Origin: an uncultured Collinsella sp.
Lineage (GTDB): Bacteria; Actinomycetota; Coriobacteriia; Coriobacteriales; Coriobacteriaceae
DNA length: 64,000 nt
NCBI GenBank assembly: GCA_959023295.1
Contig: CAUFBM010000002.1
Location: 122,815-186,814, forward strand
Reading direction: 5' to 3'
Part shown: positions 8,684 through 16,558 of the stretch, piece by piece
Position numbering within the stretch: position 1 is the stretch's first letter
Layout: the number at the start of each line of letters is the position of its first letter
Made by a program: the position numbers and the translations under genes
The notes under the pieces: model-generated
What the model saw: only the letters and a program-made list of their open reading frames with translations
What the model was told of the DNA's origin: nothing
The model's database searches: none

Positions 8684-9050
8684 TTGCTGAGTGGGCCCAT
8701 AAGCCGGGTTCTGTCGTGAACGGTCATTTATCTTGTCTGCACGTTACCATGCAGCTCCACGCACGCTACCCGAACGCGGACCGGGCCGGCCCATAGCGTT
8801 CCTATTCGCGCTTGCTCCGGATGGGGCTTGCCAAGCCGCCGTGTTGCCACGACGCTGGTGGTCTCTTACACCACCGTTTCAGCTTTTCCCTTTACGCCTT
8901 GCGGCGCAGGTGGGAGTCTTCTTTTCTGCGGCGCTTTCCGTCGGATCACTCCGCCCGGCCGTTAGCCGGCATCCCGCCCTCTGGAGCCCGGACTTTCCTC
9001 ACGCGTGCTGCAAGCAGCACGTCGCGCGACCGTCTGGCCCACTCAGCAGT
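8684..9050 (-). ncRNA. rnpB: RNase P RNA (bacterial type A)
   Basis: Catalytic RNA of RNase P, which matures tRNA 5' ends. Read on the minus strand it has the 5' core GAGGAAAGTCCGGGCTCC and the 3' core ACAGAACCCGGCTTAT, the most conserved parts of the molecule, about 300 nt apart. The ends pair as helix P1: CTGCTGAGTGGGCC at the 5' end with GGCCCACTCAGCAA at the 3' end. The length of about 367 nt is normal for type A. Ends are inferred from this pairing and from the promoter at 9056. Confidence 0.96.
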
Positions 9051-9055
9051 GCAAG

Positions 9056-9061
9056 AGTGTA
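9056..9061 (-). promoter_or_regulatory. rnpB promoter -10 (TGC-TACACT, extended)
   Basis: On the minus strand TACACT is preceded by TGC, an extended -10, and lies six bases before the inferred 5' end of RNase P RNA. A TTGCCT about 15 bases further up could be a weak -35. Confidence 0.5.
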
Positions 9062-9311
9062 GCACACCGTTGCCGCAGGCAATGGCACAACGCAAACGCT
9101 CGACACGATAAACCAAGAACCGCCATGCGCTACAATGGTCCTGTCGATGGGCAACGTCGTCAGTCGAGACGCGACCGCGCTCCACACCCCTCCGTCTACT
9201 CGGTGTGTTCCCGCCTCCTCCCCGAGGCGGGATGTCGGTATTTTTTATGCACCGACAACCAAATAGCGTGTGGAAAGCACAGGCATCATTGCGCATTTCG
9301 GTGCCAAATGC

Positions 9312-9343
9312 AAAAAGGGACCCGTCCATTGCGGACGGATCCC
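9312..9343 (-). terminator. Rho-independent terminator after rpsA
   Basis: On the minus strand GGGATCCGTCC and GGACGGGTCCC pair around a short loop and are followed by TTTTTGC. Confidence 0.85.
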
Positions 9344-9368
9344 TTAAACAAGTGATCGTCAAACCGAT

Positions 9369-10535
9369 TTACTCGGCGTCGGTCTCCTCGTCCTTCTTCT
9401 CGGAAGGCAGCGGGGTAACCTCGATCTCGACGCCCAGAGTCTCAGCAGCGGACTTCATGGACAGGGAGATACGACGACGGTCGAGGTCGATCTCCATGAC
9501 CTTGACCTGAACCTTGTCGCCCACGTGGGTGACCTGAGAAGGCTGATCGACGTGCTTGTTGGCCATCTCGGAGATGTGCACCAGGCCCTCGATGCCCTCG
9601 CCCAGATCGACGAAAGCGCCGAACGGGACAAGCTTGGTCACAGTGCCCTCGACGATAGCGCCGACGGGGTACTTCTTGACCAGTGCGCGCCACGGATCCT
9701 CGGTGGTCTGCTTGAGACCCAGGGAGATGCGCTCGCGGTTGAGATCGACGTCGAGAACCTCGACCTCGACCTCCTGGCCGACCTTGACAACCTCGGAAGG
9801 ATGGTTGACGTGGTTCCAGGAAAGCTCGGAGATGTGGATGAGGCCGTCGATACCGCCGAGGTCGACGAAGGCGCCGAAGTCGACGATGGAGGAAACGGTG
9901 CCCTGGAGACGCATACCAGACTTGAGCTTGGACAGGATCTCGGAGCGCTCGGCCTTACGGGACTCCTCGAGCACGACGCGACGGGAGAGGACGACGTTGT
10001 TGCGGTTGCGGTCCATCTCGATGACGCGAGCCTCGATGCGGGTGCCCATGTAGGAGGTGAGGTCCTTGACGCGACGGAGGTCGACGAGGGAAGCGGGCAG
10101 GAAGCCACGCAGGCCGATGTCGAGGATCAGGCCGCCCTTGACAACCTCGATAACCTCGCCCTCGACGTTCTCGCCGGAGTTGAACTTCTCCTCGATGCGG
10201 TTCCAAGCACGCTCGTACTCGGCACGCTTCTTGGACAGGACCAGACGACCGTCCTTGTCCTCCTTCTGGAGAACCAGAGCCTCGATGGGATCACCGAGTG
10301 CAACGATGTCTGCAGGGTTAGCGTCCTTGCGGATGGACAGCTCGCGGACCGGGATAACGCCCTCGGACTTGAATCCGATGTCAACGAGCACCTCGTCATG
10401 CTCGATCTTAACGACAGTGCCGTTAACGAGATCGCCCTCATCAAAGTCGGTAATCGTACCGTCGATGAGGTTGTTCATCTCCTCCTCATTGACATCGTCA
10501 AGAGAGAAAATGGACGAGTTCTGAATCTCACTCAA
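9369..10535 (-). CDS. rpsA: 30S ribosomal protein S1 (four S1 domains)
   Basis: RNA-binding ribosomal protein that helps load mRNA on the 30S subunit. The 388-residue product has four S1 repeats at about 34-103, 121-187, 206-275 and 293-362; the last two have the clearest motifs (VDFGAFVDLGGIDGLIHISEL and VPFGAFVDLGEGIEGLVHISEM, in part). E. coli S1 has six repeats; four is usual in Gram-positive and actinobacterial forms. The start is TTG at 10533-10535 with AAAGGGG seven bases upstream; no in-frame ATG lies nearby. It is a single-gene unit with a strong terminator. Confidence 0.95.
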   Translation of the reverse strand: MSEIQNSSIFSLDDVNEEEMNNLIDGTITDFDEGDLVNGTVVKIEHDEVLVDIGFKSEGVIPVRELSIRKDANPADIVALGDPIEALVLQKEDKDGRLVLSKKRAEYERAWNRIEEKFNSGENVEGEVIEVVKGGLILDIGLRGFLPASLVDLRRVKDLTSYMGTRIEARVIEMDRNRNNVVLSRRVVLEESRKAERSEILSKLKSGMRLQGTVSSIVDFGAFVDLGGIDGLIHISELSWNHVNHPSEVVKVGQEVEVEVLDVDLNRERISLGLKQTTEDPWRALVKKYPVGAIVEGTVTKLVPFGAFVDLGEGIEGLVHISEMANKHVDQPSQVTHVGDKVQVKVMEIDLDRRRISLSMKSAAETLGVEIEVTPLPSEKKDEETDAE

Positions 10536-10849
10536 AGGTGGACCCCTTTCGAACTACGGGGCCCCGATTGCTAGGACCTACAGAAGGGTGCGACAAGCAC
10601 ACAACGTTTAGGAACACTCGGGAGCCGACAGATACTAATGTGACGCTTATGCAATCACGTTCGTATAGGTTACGGGGAAATCATTTCGATTTCAAGCGTG
10701 AACTGCGATTTTTTACTCGTATGGAGACTTTTTCGCAATCTTGTGGACGACCGTCTCCATAAGTTGACGATAGGCAGTTAGGCATACGGCTTTGGGGTAA
10801 AGTATCCGGAGCAACGATTCTGGAACGATTTATCGAGAAAGGTGCCCGC
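10536..10849. other. Intergenic region between divergent rpsA and HAD gene
   Basis: 314 bases without a supported gene. It must hold the promoters of both divergent genes. An inverted repeat TATGGAGAC/GTCTCCATA lies near 10720-10760. No riboswitch class was recognised. Confidence 0.5.
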
Positions 10850-11608
10850 GTGCTCAAAGCAGTCGTTTTCGATATGGACGAGACGCTTCTTAGCATCAAC
10901 CTCAACGCGTTCATCCTTCGCTATTTTAAGGATGTCTCGTCGATGCTCGCGGATATCGGACGCCGCAGCCGCGGTGGCACGATGGCACGCCTCGGCACCA
11001 TCCTGGTCGACCTCAACGCCAACCGCCGCAGTGGCACGGACAACCGCACCAATCTTGAGTTTTACCGCACCGAGGTCGAGCGCAGGTGCGGCATCTGCCT
11101 CTCCGATCCTATCATCTACGAGGCGTTTACCTACTACGACCGCGAAGTGCTTCCGCACAAGAATGACGATGTCATCAACGCCCACGCCATGCCGGGCGCA
11201 CACGCCGCGCTTCAGGCCGTACAGGACGCAGGGCTGCGCTGCGCGCTCTTTACCAACCCCAGCTTTCCGCAGGGGGCCATCGAGTGCCGCATGGGTTGGG
11301 GCGACCTGGCCGACGCCCCCTTTGAGCTCATCACACACATGGGAAACACCACCCGCTGCAAGCCCGATGCCACCTACTATCTAGAGCAGCTTCAGGTGAT
11401 GGGACTCGAGCCACACGAGGTCCTTATGGTGGGCAACGACCCCAAGCGCGACTTCCCCAGTCCCGCCTGCGGCATTCAAACTGCCTATGTTGGCCAGGGA
11501 AAACCCAGCCGAGCCACCTGGCACGGAACCATGGAAGACTTCGCCCGCAACTTCAACGCCGTAGTAGAAGCCTTCTACGAACACCAAGTAGCCGACGAAC
11601 TGTCCTAA
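10850..11608 (+). CDS. HAD-superfamily hydrolase (phosphatase-like)
   Basis: Cytoplasmic HAD-type hydrolase of 252 residues. Motif I is FDMDETLL (nucleophile Asp8, acid/base Asp10), and the C-terminal GNDPKRDFPSPACG block is motif IV with the usual GxxxxxDxxxA pattern. This layout suits a small-molecule phosphatase, but the substrate cannot be told. The start is GTG at 10850 with GAGAAAGGTG seven bases upstream. Its last four bases overlap the end of the convergent cyuA-like gene, so the two transcripts must run into each other. Confidence 0.82.
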   Translation: MLKAVVFDMDETLLSINLNAFILRYFKDVSSMLADIGRRSRGGTMARLGTILVDLNANRRSGTDNRTNLEFYRTEVERRCGICLSDPIIYEAFTYYDREVLPHKNDDVINAHAMPGAHAALQAVQDAGLRCALFTNPSFPQGAIECRMGWGDLADAPFELITHMGNTTRCKPDATYYLEQLQVMGLEPHEVLMVGNDPKRDFPSPACGIQTAYVGQGKPSRATWHGTMEDFARNFNAVVEAFYEHQVADELS

Positions 11609-12924
11609 CAGACCTGGGTTTTGCCGATCATGATGTTGAGGATCTCGACGTCGGTGTCCTTCATACCCACACGGCCCACGTAGCCCATGCTGGCGATCGT
11701 CTGCTCGACGGTATCCTGGATCAGGCCCTCGCCGGCGCGGAAGCCGCGGCCTTGCATGGCCATATCATGGCCCAGAATCGCCGCATCGACGGCAGCGGAA
11801 ATCTTGGCGGCGCAGCTTGCCTTGGCGCCATCGCACACGATGCCGCCAACGTTGCCGAGCGTGTTCGAGACTGTCGCGCCGATCTGCTCGCGCGTGCCAC
11901 CGCACAGCCAGGTAATCGCGGCACCGGCGCCGCACGCGGCGCAAATAGCACCGCAAAACGCCGAGAGCGCACCGATATAGCTCTTGATATGCACGGCGAC
12001 AAGGTCGGACAGCATCACGGCGCGCACCAGGCGCTCGTGGTCGCAGCGCAGGTACTCGGCATACTCCATAACGGGCAATGCGCAGGTAATGCCCTGGTTG
12101 CCCGAGCCGCACACAATGGCGACCGGCAGCGCGCAGCCGTTCATGCGGGCGTCGGACCCGGCGGCGGCACGGGCACGGGCACGGCAGGCGACGTCATCGG
12201 CACGAGCACCCAGCAGCGTACGACCCACCTCGGCGCCCCAAGCGTGCGCAAGGCCCTCGGCACTGATCGCGCCATTCAGCTCAATCTGACGCTCAACGGC
12301 AGCGCGGGCGTCCTCGATGTCGCCGTCCTCGATAAAGTCGATGATGGACTCAATCGACATGGGCGTGTCGGCGTTATCTGCCGCCCGCTCGGCCACGACG
12401 CGCTCGGCGCAGGCGGCGCACTCCCCCGCCGACTTGCCGCATACCGGAATACCGTCGAGCGTGTGGCACGTGACATTGGTGTGGTGGTCGGTGATCTCGA
12501 CGACCGCGGTATGGCCCTCGGCCGTGGCAGTCACCTTGATGTAAAGGTTGGGCACACCCTCGACAAGCGACACATCGCAGTAACCGGCATTGGCGAGGAG
12601 CTCGGCCACGCGAGCACGGTCTTTATCGTCAACGCTCTCGAGCACCTCGAGCGCGCTCTTGGCGTCGCCGCCCACGGCACCCAGCACGGCCGCCGCCTCA
12701 ATACCGTGCATGCCGCCCGAGTTGGGCACGGTCACGCTCTTAACGTTCTTGATGATGTTGCCCGAGCAGGCGACATCCATATGATCGGGTTCGCAACCGA
12801 GCGTCTGGCTCGCCAGCGCCGCTGCATAGGCAACGGCAATGGGCTCGGTGCAGCCGAGCGCACAGACAAGCTCGCGGTTCAAAACATCGCAAAACGCGGT
12901 ATCGCGAAGGGAATCGGCAGGCAT
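11605..12924 (-). CDS. L-cysteine desulfidase / serine dehydratase-alpha-like protein (UPF0597, CyuA/YhaM)
   Basis: 439-residue protein of the UPF0597 family. Known members (CyuA/YhaM, archaeal L-cysteine desulfidase) break L-cysteine to pyruvate, sulfide and ammonia using a 4Fe-4S cluster, and are related to serine dehydratase alpha chains. Visible family blocks are ALGCTEPIAVAYAAALAS near the N-terminus, VACSGNIIKNVKSV, SGNQGITCALPV and GGIVCDGAKASCAAKI; several conserved cysteines could bind the cluster. Whether cysteine or serine is the substrate is not settled by the sequence. The gene overlaps the HAD gene end by four bases. Confidence 0.85.
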   Translation of the reverse strand: MPADSLRDTAFCDVLNRELVCALGCTEPIAVAYAAALASQTLGCEPDHMDVACSGNIIKNVKSVTVPNSGGMHGIEAAAVLGAVGGDAKSALEVLESVDDKDRARVAELLANAGYCDVSLVEGVPNLYIKVTATAEGHTAVVEITDHHTNVTCHTLDGIPVCGKSAGECAACAERVVAERAADNADTPMSIESIIDFIEDGDIEDARAAVERQIELNGAISAEGLAHAWGAEVGRTLLGARADDVACRARARAAAGSDARMNGCALPVAIVCGSGNQGITCALPVMEYAEYLRCDHERLVRAVMLSDLVAVHIKSYIGALSAFCGAICAACGAGAAITWLCGGTREQIGATVSNTLGNVGGIVCDGAKASCAAKISAAVDAAILGHDMAMQGRGFRAGEGLIQDTVEQTIASMGYVGRVGMKDTDVEILNIMIGKTQVC

Positions 12925-13195
12925 AGGTATCTCCTACTTGTATAACGGGCTGGGCTCTCAAAAATAGTTAGCTCTTTTATTTGATAACAATGCATCGAAA
13001 ACCGCAACCATAGTTCCGGCGGACGGCGTTCAAGCACAATCTGGCGGTATTCATTCATGAAAAGCTAGTCTTGCTGCAAACTAAAGCATTTGACCAAAAA
13101 ACGCCCGAGCGTTTACACAAAAGTCGCGCTATCATGCAGTCGAACGCGGTAAAACCTTTAGCAATCTCGCCGCACAGACCAGAGAGGAACCATCC

Positions 13196-13663
13196 ATGAA
13201 GATCGGTATCGGCAACGACCACGCCGCCGTCGAGCTCAAGAACATCATCTCCGAGCACCTGAAGGAGCGCGGCTGCGAGGTCGTGAACTTTGGCACCGAC
13301 ACCTCCGAGAGCTTTGACTACCCCATCGCCGGCTACAAGGTGGGTAAGGCCGTTGCCAACGGCGACGTCGACCTGGGCATCCTCATCTGTGGCACCGGTG
13401 TCGGAATTAGCCTGGCTGCCAACAAGGTCGAGGGCGTACGCGCCGTCGTGTGCTCCGAGCCCTTCAGCGCCAAGCTCTCGCGCATGCACAACAATACTAA
13501 TGTGCTCGCCTTTGGCGCCCGCGTCGTGGGCTCCGAGCTCGCCAAGATGATCGTCGACGAGTGGCTCGACGCCGAGTTTGAGGGCGGCCGCCACGAGCGT
13601 CGCGTTAACCTTCTCAACGAGATCGACCACACGCGCGGCCTCAAGGTTGTCGACGAGGCCTAA
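13196..13663 (+). CDS. rpiB: Ribose-5-phosphate isomerase B
   Basis: Interconverts ribose 5-phosphate and ribulose 5-phosphate in the pentose phosphate pathway. The 155-residue product begins MKIGIGNDHAAVELK, and the catalytic cysteine is Cys65 in ILICGTGVGISLAANK, followed by VEGVRAVV. The ATG has GAGAGGAA upstream. Length and motifs fit RpiB; the LacAB/RpiB family also contains sugar isomerases such as galactose-6-phosphate isomerase, but here there is only one subunit gene and no lac genes. A strong terminator follows. Confidence 0.92.
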   Translation: MKIGIGNDHAAVELKNIISEHLKERGCEVVNFGTDTSESFDYPIAGYKVGKAVANGDVDLGILICGTGVGISLAANKVEGVRAVVCSEPFSAKLSRMHNNTNVLAFGARVVGSELAKMIVDEWLDAEFEGGRHERRVNLLNEIDHTRGLKVVDEA

Positions 13664-13689
13664 ACTACTCAGTGCCACAAGCTAACAGC

Positions 13690-13728
13690 AGGGGCCCGCT
13701 CGGAACACATGTCCGAGCGGGCCCCTTC
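13690..13728 (+). terminator. Terminator after rpiB
   Basis: Arms GGGGCCCGCTCGGA and TCCGAGCGGGCCCC form a 14-base perfect stem, followed by TTCATAGATTTT. Confidence 0.8.
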
Positions 13729-13742
13729 ATAGATTTTGGAAT

Positions 13743-13778
13743 AAAAAAGGGCGCCGCGGATGGAGTTCCGCGGCGCCC
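13743..13778 (-). terminator. Rho-independent terminator after ndk
   Basis: On the minus strand GGGCGCCGCGGA pairs with TCCGCGGCGCCC and is followed by TTTTTT. Confidence 0.88.
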
Positions 13779-13816
13779 AAGCCACACGCTAACAGCTTTA
13801 AGGAGTCAAAGCTGGT

Positions 13817-14221
13817 TTAGCCAAAGAAGCGCTTGATCTCAATCTCGGCGTTCTCCAAGCAGTCGGAGCCGTGAATCACGTTGGCGTTGACATCGACAGC
13901 GAAGTCGCCGCGGATGGTGCCGGGGGCAGCATCAAGCGGGTTGGTAGCGCCCATAAGGGTGCGCATCTTGGAGACAGCGGAAAGACCGGAAACGACCATC
14001 TTGACGACCGGACCGCTCGTCATAAAGTCGCAGAGACCGCCAAAGAAGGGCTTGTCTGCCAAGTGGGCGTAGTGCTCCTCGACGGTAGCGCGCTCGAGCG
14101 TGGTCATCTCCATGCGCTCGATGACAAGGCCGCTACGCTCAATGCGAGCAACGATCTCGCCGATCTTGCGATCGCGCACGGCGTCGGGCTTAATCATGAT
14201 GAAGGTCTTCTCGATAGCCAT
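13817..14221 (-). CDS. ndk: Nucleoside diphosphate kinase
   Basis: Transfers the gamma phosphate between nucleoside di- and triphosphates, keeping NTP and dNTP pools balanced in the cytoplasm. The 134-residue product has MAIEKTFIMIKPDAV at its start and the phosphorylated His117 in NVIHGSD near the C-terminus. The frame is open further up, but the ATG at 14221 has AAAGG at good spacing and matches the family start. It ends at a strong terminator; its own promoter is seen at 14285-14313. Confidence 0.95.
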   Translation of the reverse strand: MAIEKTFIMIKPDAVRDRKIGEIVARIERSGLVIERMEMTTLERATVEEHYAHLADKPFFGGLCDFMTSGPVVKMVVSGLSAVSKMRTLMGATNPLDAAPGTIRGDFAVDVNANVIHGSDCLENAEIEIKRFFG

Positions 14222-14284
14222 AAGGTAGCCTTTCAAGTAGGTTCGCGCGTGCCCAAGTCCCATTCCGGCACCCGCCTGGACTGC

Positions 14285-14313
14285 ATCGTAACAGAGTTTT
14301 AGCTGCAGTTAAA
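14285..14313 (-). promoter_or_regulatory. Candidate ndk promoter
   Basis: On the minus strand TTTAAC (14308-14313) and TACGAT (14285-14290) are 17 bases apart, about 64 bases before the ndk start. Confidence 0.5.
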
Positions 14314-14521
14314 CAAAAAGCTGTTTATTGAAACGTTGCAATTTATTGAAGCGTTCCATATGTGTCACTTCTGTTTCGAAGCCCGATTAGAGTACCATCC
14401 GACTGCCCATCAACCGCATCGAGCAGAGCAGACGGTCGGTTGCCGCCCGCGAACGTACGCCCTTCACAACCTGCCCAAAGGTCCTACAGAACTTCTCGAC
14501 AAGCCCCTCCCCCATAGCAAC
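14314..14521. other. Intergenic stretch between argH and ndk
   Basis: The whole gap 14222-14605 has no supported gene. Apart from the ndk promoter and the argH terminator I see nothing recognisable in this part. An 80-codon frame across it (14336-14578, plus strand) lacks a ribosome binding site. Confidence 0.4.
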
Positions 14522-14553
14522 AAAATGCGGGCGCCCACATCAGCAGGCGCCCG
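14522..14553 (-). terminator. Terminator after argH
   Basis: On the minus strand CGGGCGCC and GGCGCCCG pair around a ten-base loop, followed by CATTTTG. Confidence 0.7.
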
Positions 14554-14605
14554 TAAAGCGAAAACGATTTATCAATAAATGGCCAAAACGGCTTCAGCCA
14601 AACCT

Positions 14606-16036
14606 CTACTTTGCCCCGTGACCCATCTCGACGACCTTGGTCAGCAATCCAAACACGCCCTCGTCAGCCACGAGCTGTGCCTCGGCGCGCTCAAGCTGCA
14701 CGGCAACGGCGGCAGGAGCGGTGCCGCCCTCGGTCGTGCGCGCGGCGACAATCGACGGGATGTCGAGCGCCTCGGTGATGTCGCGCTCAAAGAGCGGGCT
14801 TGCCTCCTGGAACACCTCAAACGGCAGGTCCTCAAGATTGCAGCCGCGCTTCTCACACATCAGAACCAGATGCCCCACCACGGCATGTGCCTCACGGAAC
14901 GGCAGACCACGCTTAGCCAGGTAATCGGCAACATCGGTGGCGGCAAGGTGACCCACGCCGCACTCGCGCGCCATGGCATCCTCGTTGACGGTCCAAGTCG
15001 AAATCATTCCGGCCATAACCGACAGGCACTGCATGAGCGTGTGAGCGGTATCGAGCGCGCCCTCCTTGTCCTCCTGCAAGTCCTTGTTATAAGCAAGCGG
15101 CAGGCCCTTCATGGTCACGAGCAGCTGCACCAGGTTGCCATACACACGGCCGCTCTTGCCGCGAATAAGCTCGGCAAAGTCGGGATTCTTCTTCTGCGGC
15201 ATGATGGACGAGCCGGTGGAGTACGAGTCGGAAAGCGTGATAAAGCCAAATTCGGAGCTCGACCACAGCACGATCTCCTCGGAAAGACGCGACAGGTGCA
15301 TGGCCATGACGGAGCCGGCGTAATGCAGATCGAGCAGGAAATCGCGGTCGGAAACCGCATCGAGCGAGTTGGGAATCACGCCCGCAAAGCCAAGCTCGGT
15401 AGCCGTCATCTGACGATCGAGCGGATAGCTCGTACCGGCAAGCGCGGCAGCGCCCAGCGGGCAGTTGTCGGCAGCATCAAAGGCGGCCTTCAGGCGTGTA
15501 AAGTCGCGCGCGAACATCCAAGAATACGCCAGCAGATGATGCGACAGCAGCACGGGCTGAGCATGCTGCATGTGCGTGTAGCCCGGCAGAATCACCTTGT
15601 CGTACCTCTTGGCCGCATCCACCAGCACGTGGCGCAGCTCAAGATTGGCCTCCATAAGCTCCTTGGCCAGCGCCTTGACGCCCAGGCGCGTATCGGTCGC
15701 CACCTGGTCGTTGCGTGAACGCCCGGTATGCAGGCGCTTGCCCGCCTCGCCGATGCGACGGGTCAGCTCGCTCTCGATGGACATATGAATGTCTTCGTCG
15801 TTGATGTCGAAGGTGAAGTTGCCGGCATCGATATCCTGTTCGATTCCGGTCAGGCCCTTGGCAATCGCCTGCTCGTCCTCGGCACTGATGATGCCCTGGG
15901 CCGCCAGCATTTTGGCATGCGCCTTAGAGCCGGCGATATCCTGCTTATAGAGATGTTTGTCGACCGGCAGCGACGCGCCAAACTCTTGCGTGACCTCGGC
16001 CACGCCTGCCTCAAAACGACCGCCCCAAAGAGCCAT
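14606..16036 (-). CDS. argH: Argininosuccinate lyase
   Basis: Last step of arginine synthesis: argininosuccinate is split to arginine and fumarate in the cytoplasm. The 476-residue product has the fumarase/lyase signature GSSIMPQKKNP at 275-285, TGRSRNDQVATD at about 104-115 and HMQHAQP at 155-161. The frame is open 25 codons further up, but the ATG at 16036 has AAAGGGG upstream and begins with the family start ALWGGRF. It is the third gene after argG and a small unknown gene on the same strand, so all three may be co-transcribed, although a hairpin lies between argG and the small gene. Confidence 0.96.
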   Translation of the reverse strand: MALWGGRFEAGVAEVTQEFGASLPVDKHLYKQDIAGSKAHAKMLAAQGIISAEDEQAIAKGLTGIEQDIDAGNFTFDINDEDIHMSIESELTRRIGEAGKRLHTGRSRNDQVATDTRLGVKALAKELMEANLELRHVLVDAAKRYDKVILPGYTHMQHAQPVLLSHHLLAYSWMFARDFTRLKAAFDAADNCPLGAAALAGTSYPLDRQMTATELGFAGVIPNSLDAVSDRDFLLDLHYAGSVMAMHLSRLSEEIVLWSSSEFGFITLSDSYSTGSSIMPQKKNPDFAELIRGKSGRVYGNLVQLLVTMKGLPLAYNKDLQEDKEGALDTAHTLMQCLSVMAGMISTWTVNEDAMARECGVGHLAATDVADYLAKRGLPFREAHAVVGHLVLMCEKRGCNLEDLPFEVFQEASPLFERDITEALDIPSIVAARTTEGGTAPAAVAVQLERAEAQLVADEGVFGLLTKVVEMGHGAK

Positions 16037-16154
16037 GGAACCGTCCCCTTTCTCCAAATACCAAAACAAGCGCCCAAAGCAATGCGCCATATCGCTAAAG
16101 CGATTTTTCAACCGCTAGTTTTACACATTCCCCACCATGCGCGAGGCCATATAG

Positions 16155-16325
16155 CTAATTTGCAAAGAAGCGACGCGCCATGCACTTGGCGCCCAACGTC
16201 TCCCTCCGAATGTTGCCCTGCGAACCATCGATCCAGGCCTTCAAGCTCATAGGGACGTCCTCGACCTTTGCAGCATCGAACTCGGGCGCAAGGGCAAGTA
16301 AAGCATGCGCGACAGCATTGAACAT
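16155..16325 (-). CDS. Unknown 56-residue protein between argG and argH
   Basis: Short gene not recognised as any family. The ATG at 16323-16325 has GAGGAG eight bases upstream on the minus strand, a strong site, and the frame runs 56 codons to TAG at 16155. The product begins MFNAVAHALLALAPEFDAAK and ends in a basic stretch GAKCMARRFFAN; it has one Cys and no obvious membrane segment, and looks helical with a mixed charge. It lies 118 bases before argH and 233 bases after argG on the same strand. Function unknown; a role tied to arginine metabolism would be only a guess from position. Confidence 0.55.
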   Translation of the reverse strand: MFNAVAHALLALAPEFDAAKVEDVPMSLKAWIDGSQGNIRRETLGAKCMARRFFAN

Positions 16326-16375
16326 AATGGATACTCCTCATATATATAGGCACAGAGCCGCCAAATTGATAGAAG

Positions 16376-16405
16376 GAGCCCCGCCGGACAACCCCGGCGG
16401 GGCTC
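16376..16405 (-). terminator. Hairpin after argG (possible weak or partial terminator)
   Basis: Arms GAGCCCCGCCGG and CCGGCGGGGCTC make a 12-base perfect stem. On the minus strand it is followed by CTTCTATC, a poor T-run, so it may attenuate rather than fully stop transcription into the small gene and argH. Confidence 0.55.
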
Positions 16406-16558
16406 GGACTCAGCCGCAGACGCGGCATCATATATGCGGGCGGAACGTAGGGGCCACCGATGTTAAGAAGTGTCAGCAAGCATAACGAAAGGTAGGGACC
16501 CCATGCGCCCGTTATGTATCACGCGGATGGGCCGCGCGGATACCAAGGAAAGGAAGAC

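Noticed and set aside
14336..14578. 80-codon plus-strand frame with a CHFC motif between ndk and argH
   Set aside because: No ribosome site, and its end covers the argH terminator hairpin. The CxxC is probably chance.
16108..16479. 123-codon minus-strand frame between argG and argH
   Set aside because: It overlaps the 56-codon frame that has the strong GAGGAG site, and it contains the 12-base-stem hairpin and many Cys and Arg, as expected of a shadow frame.
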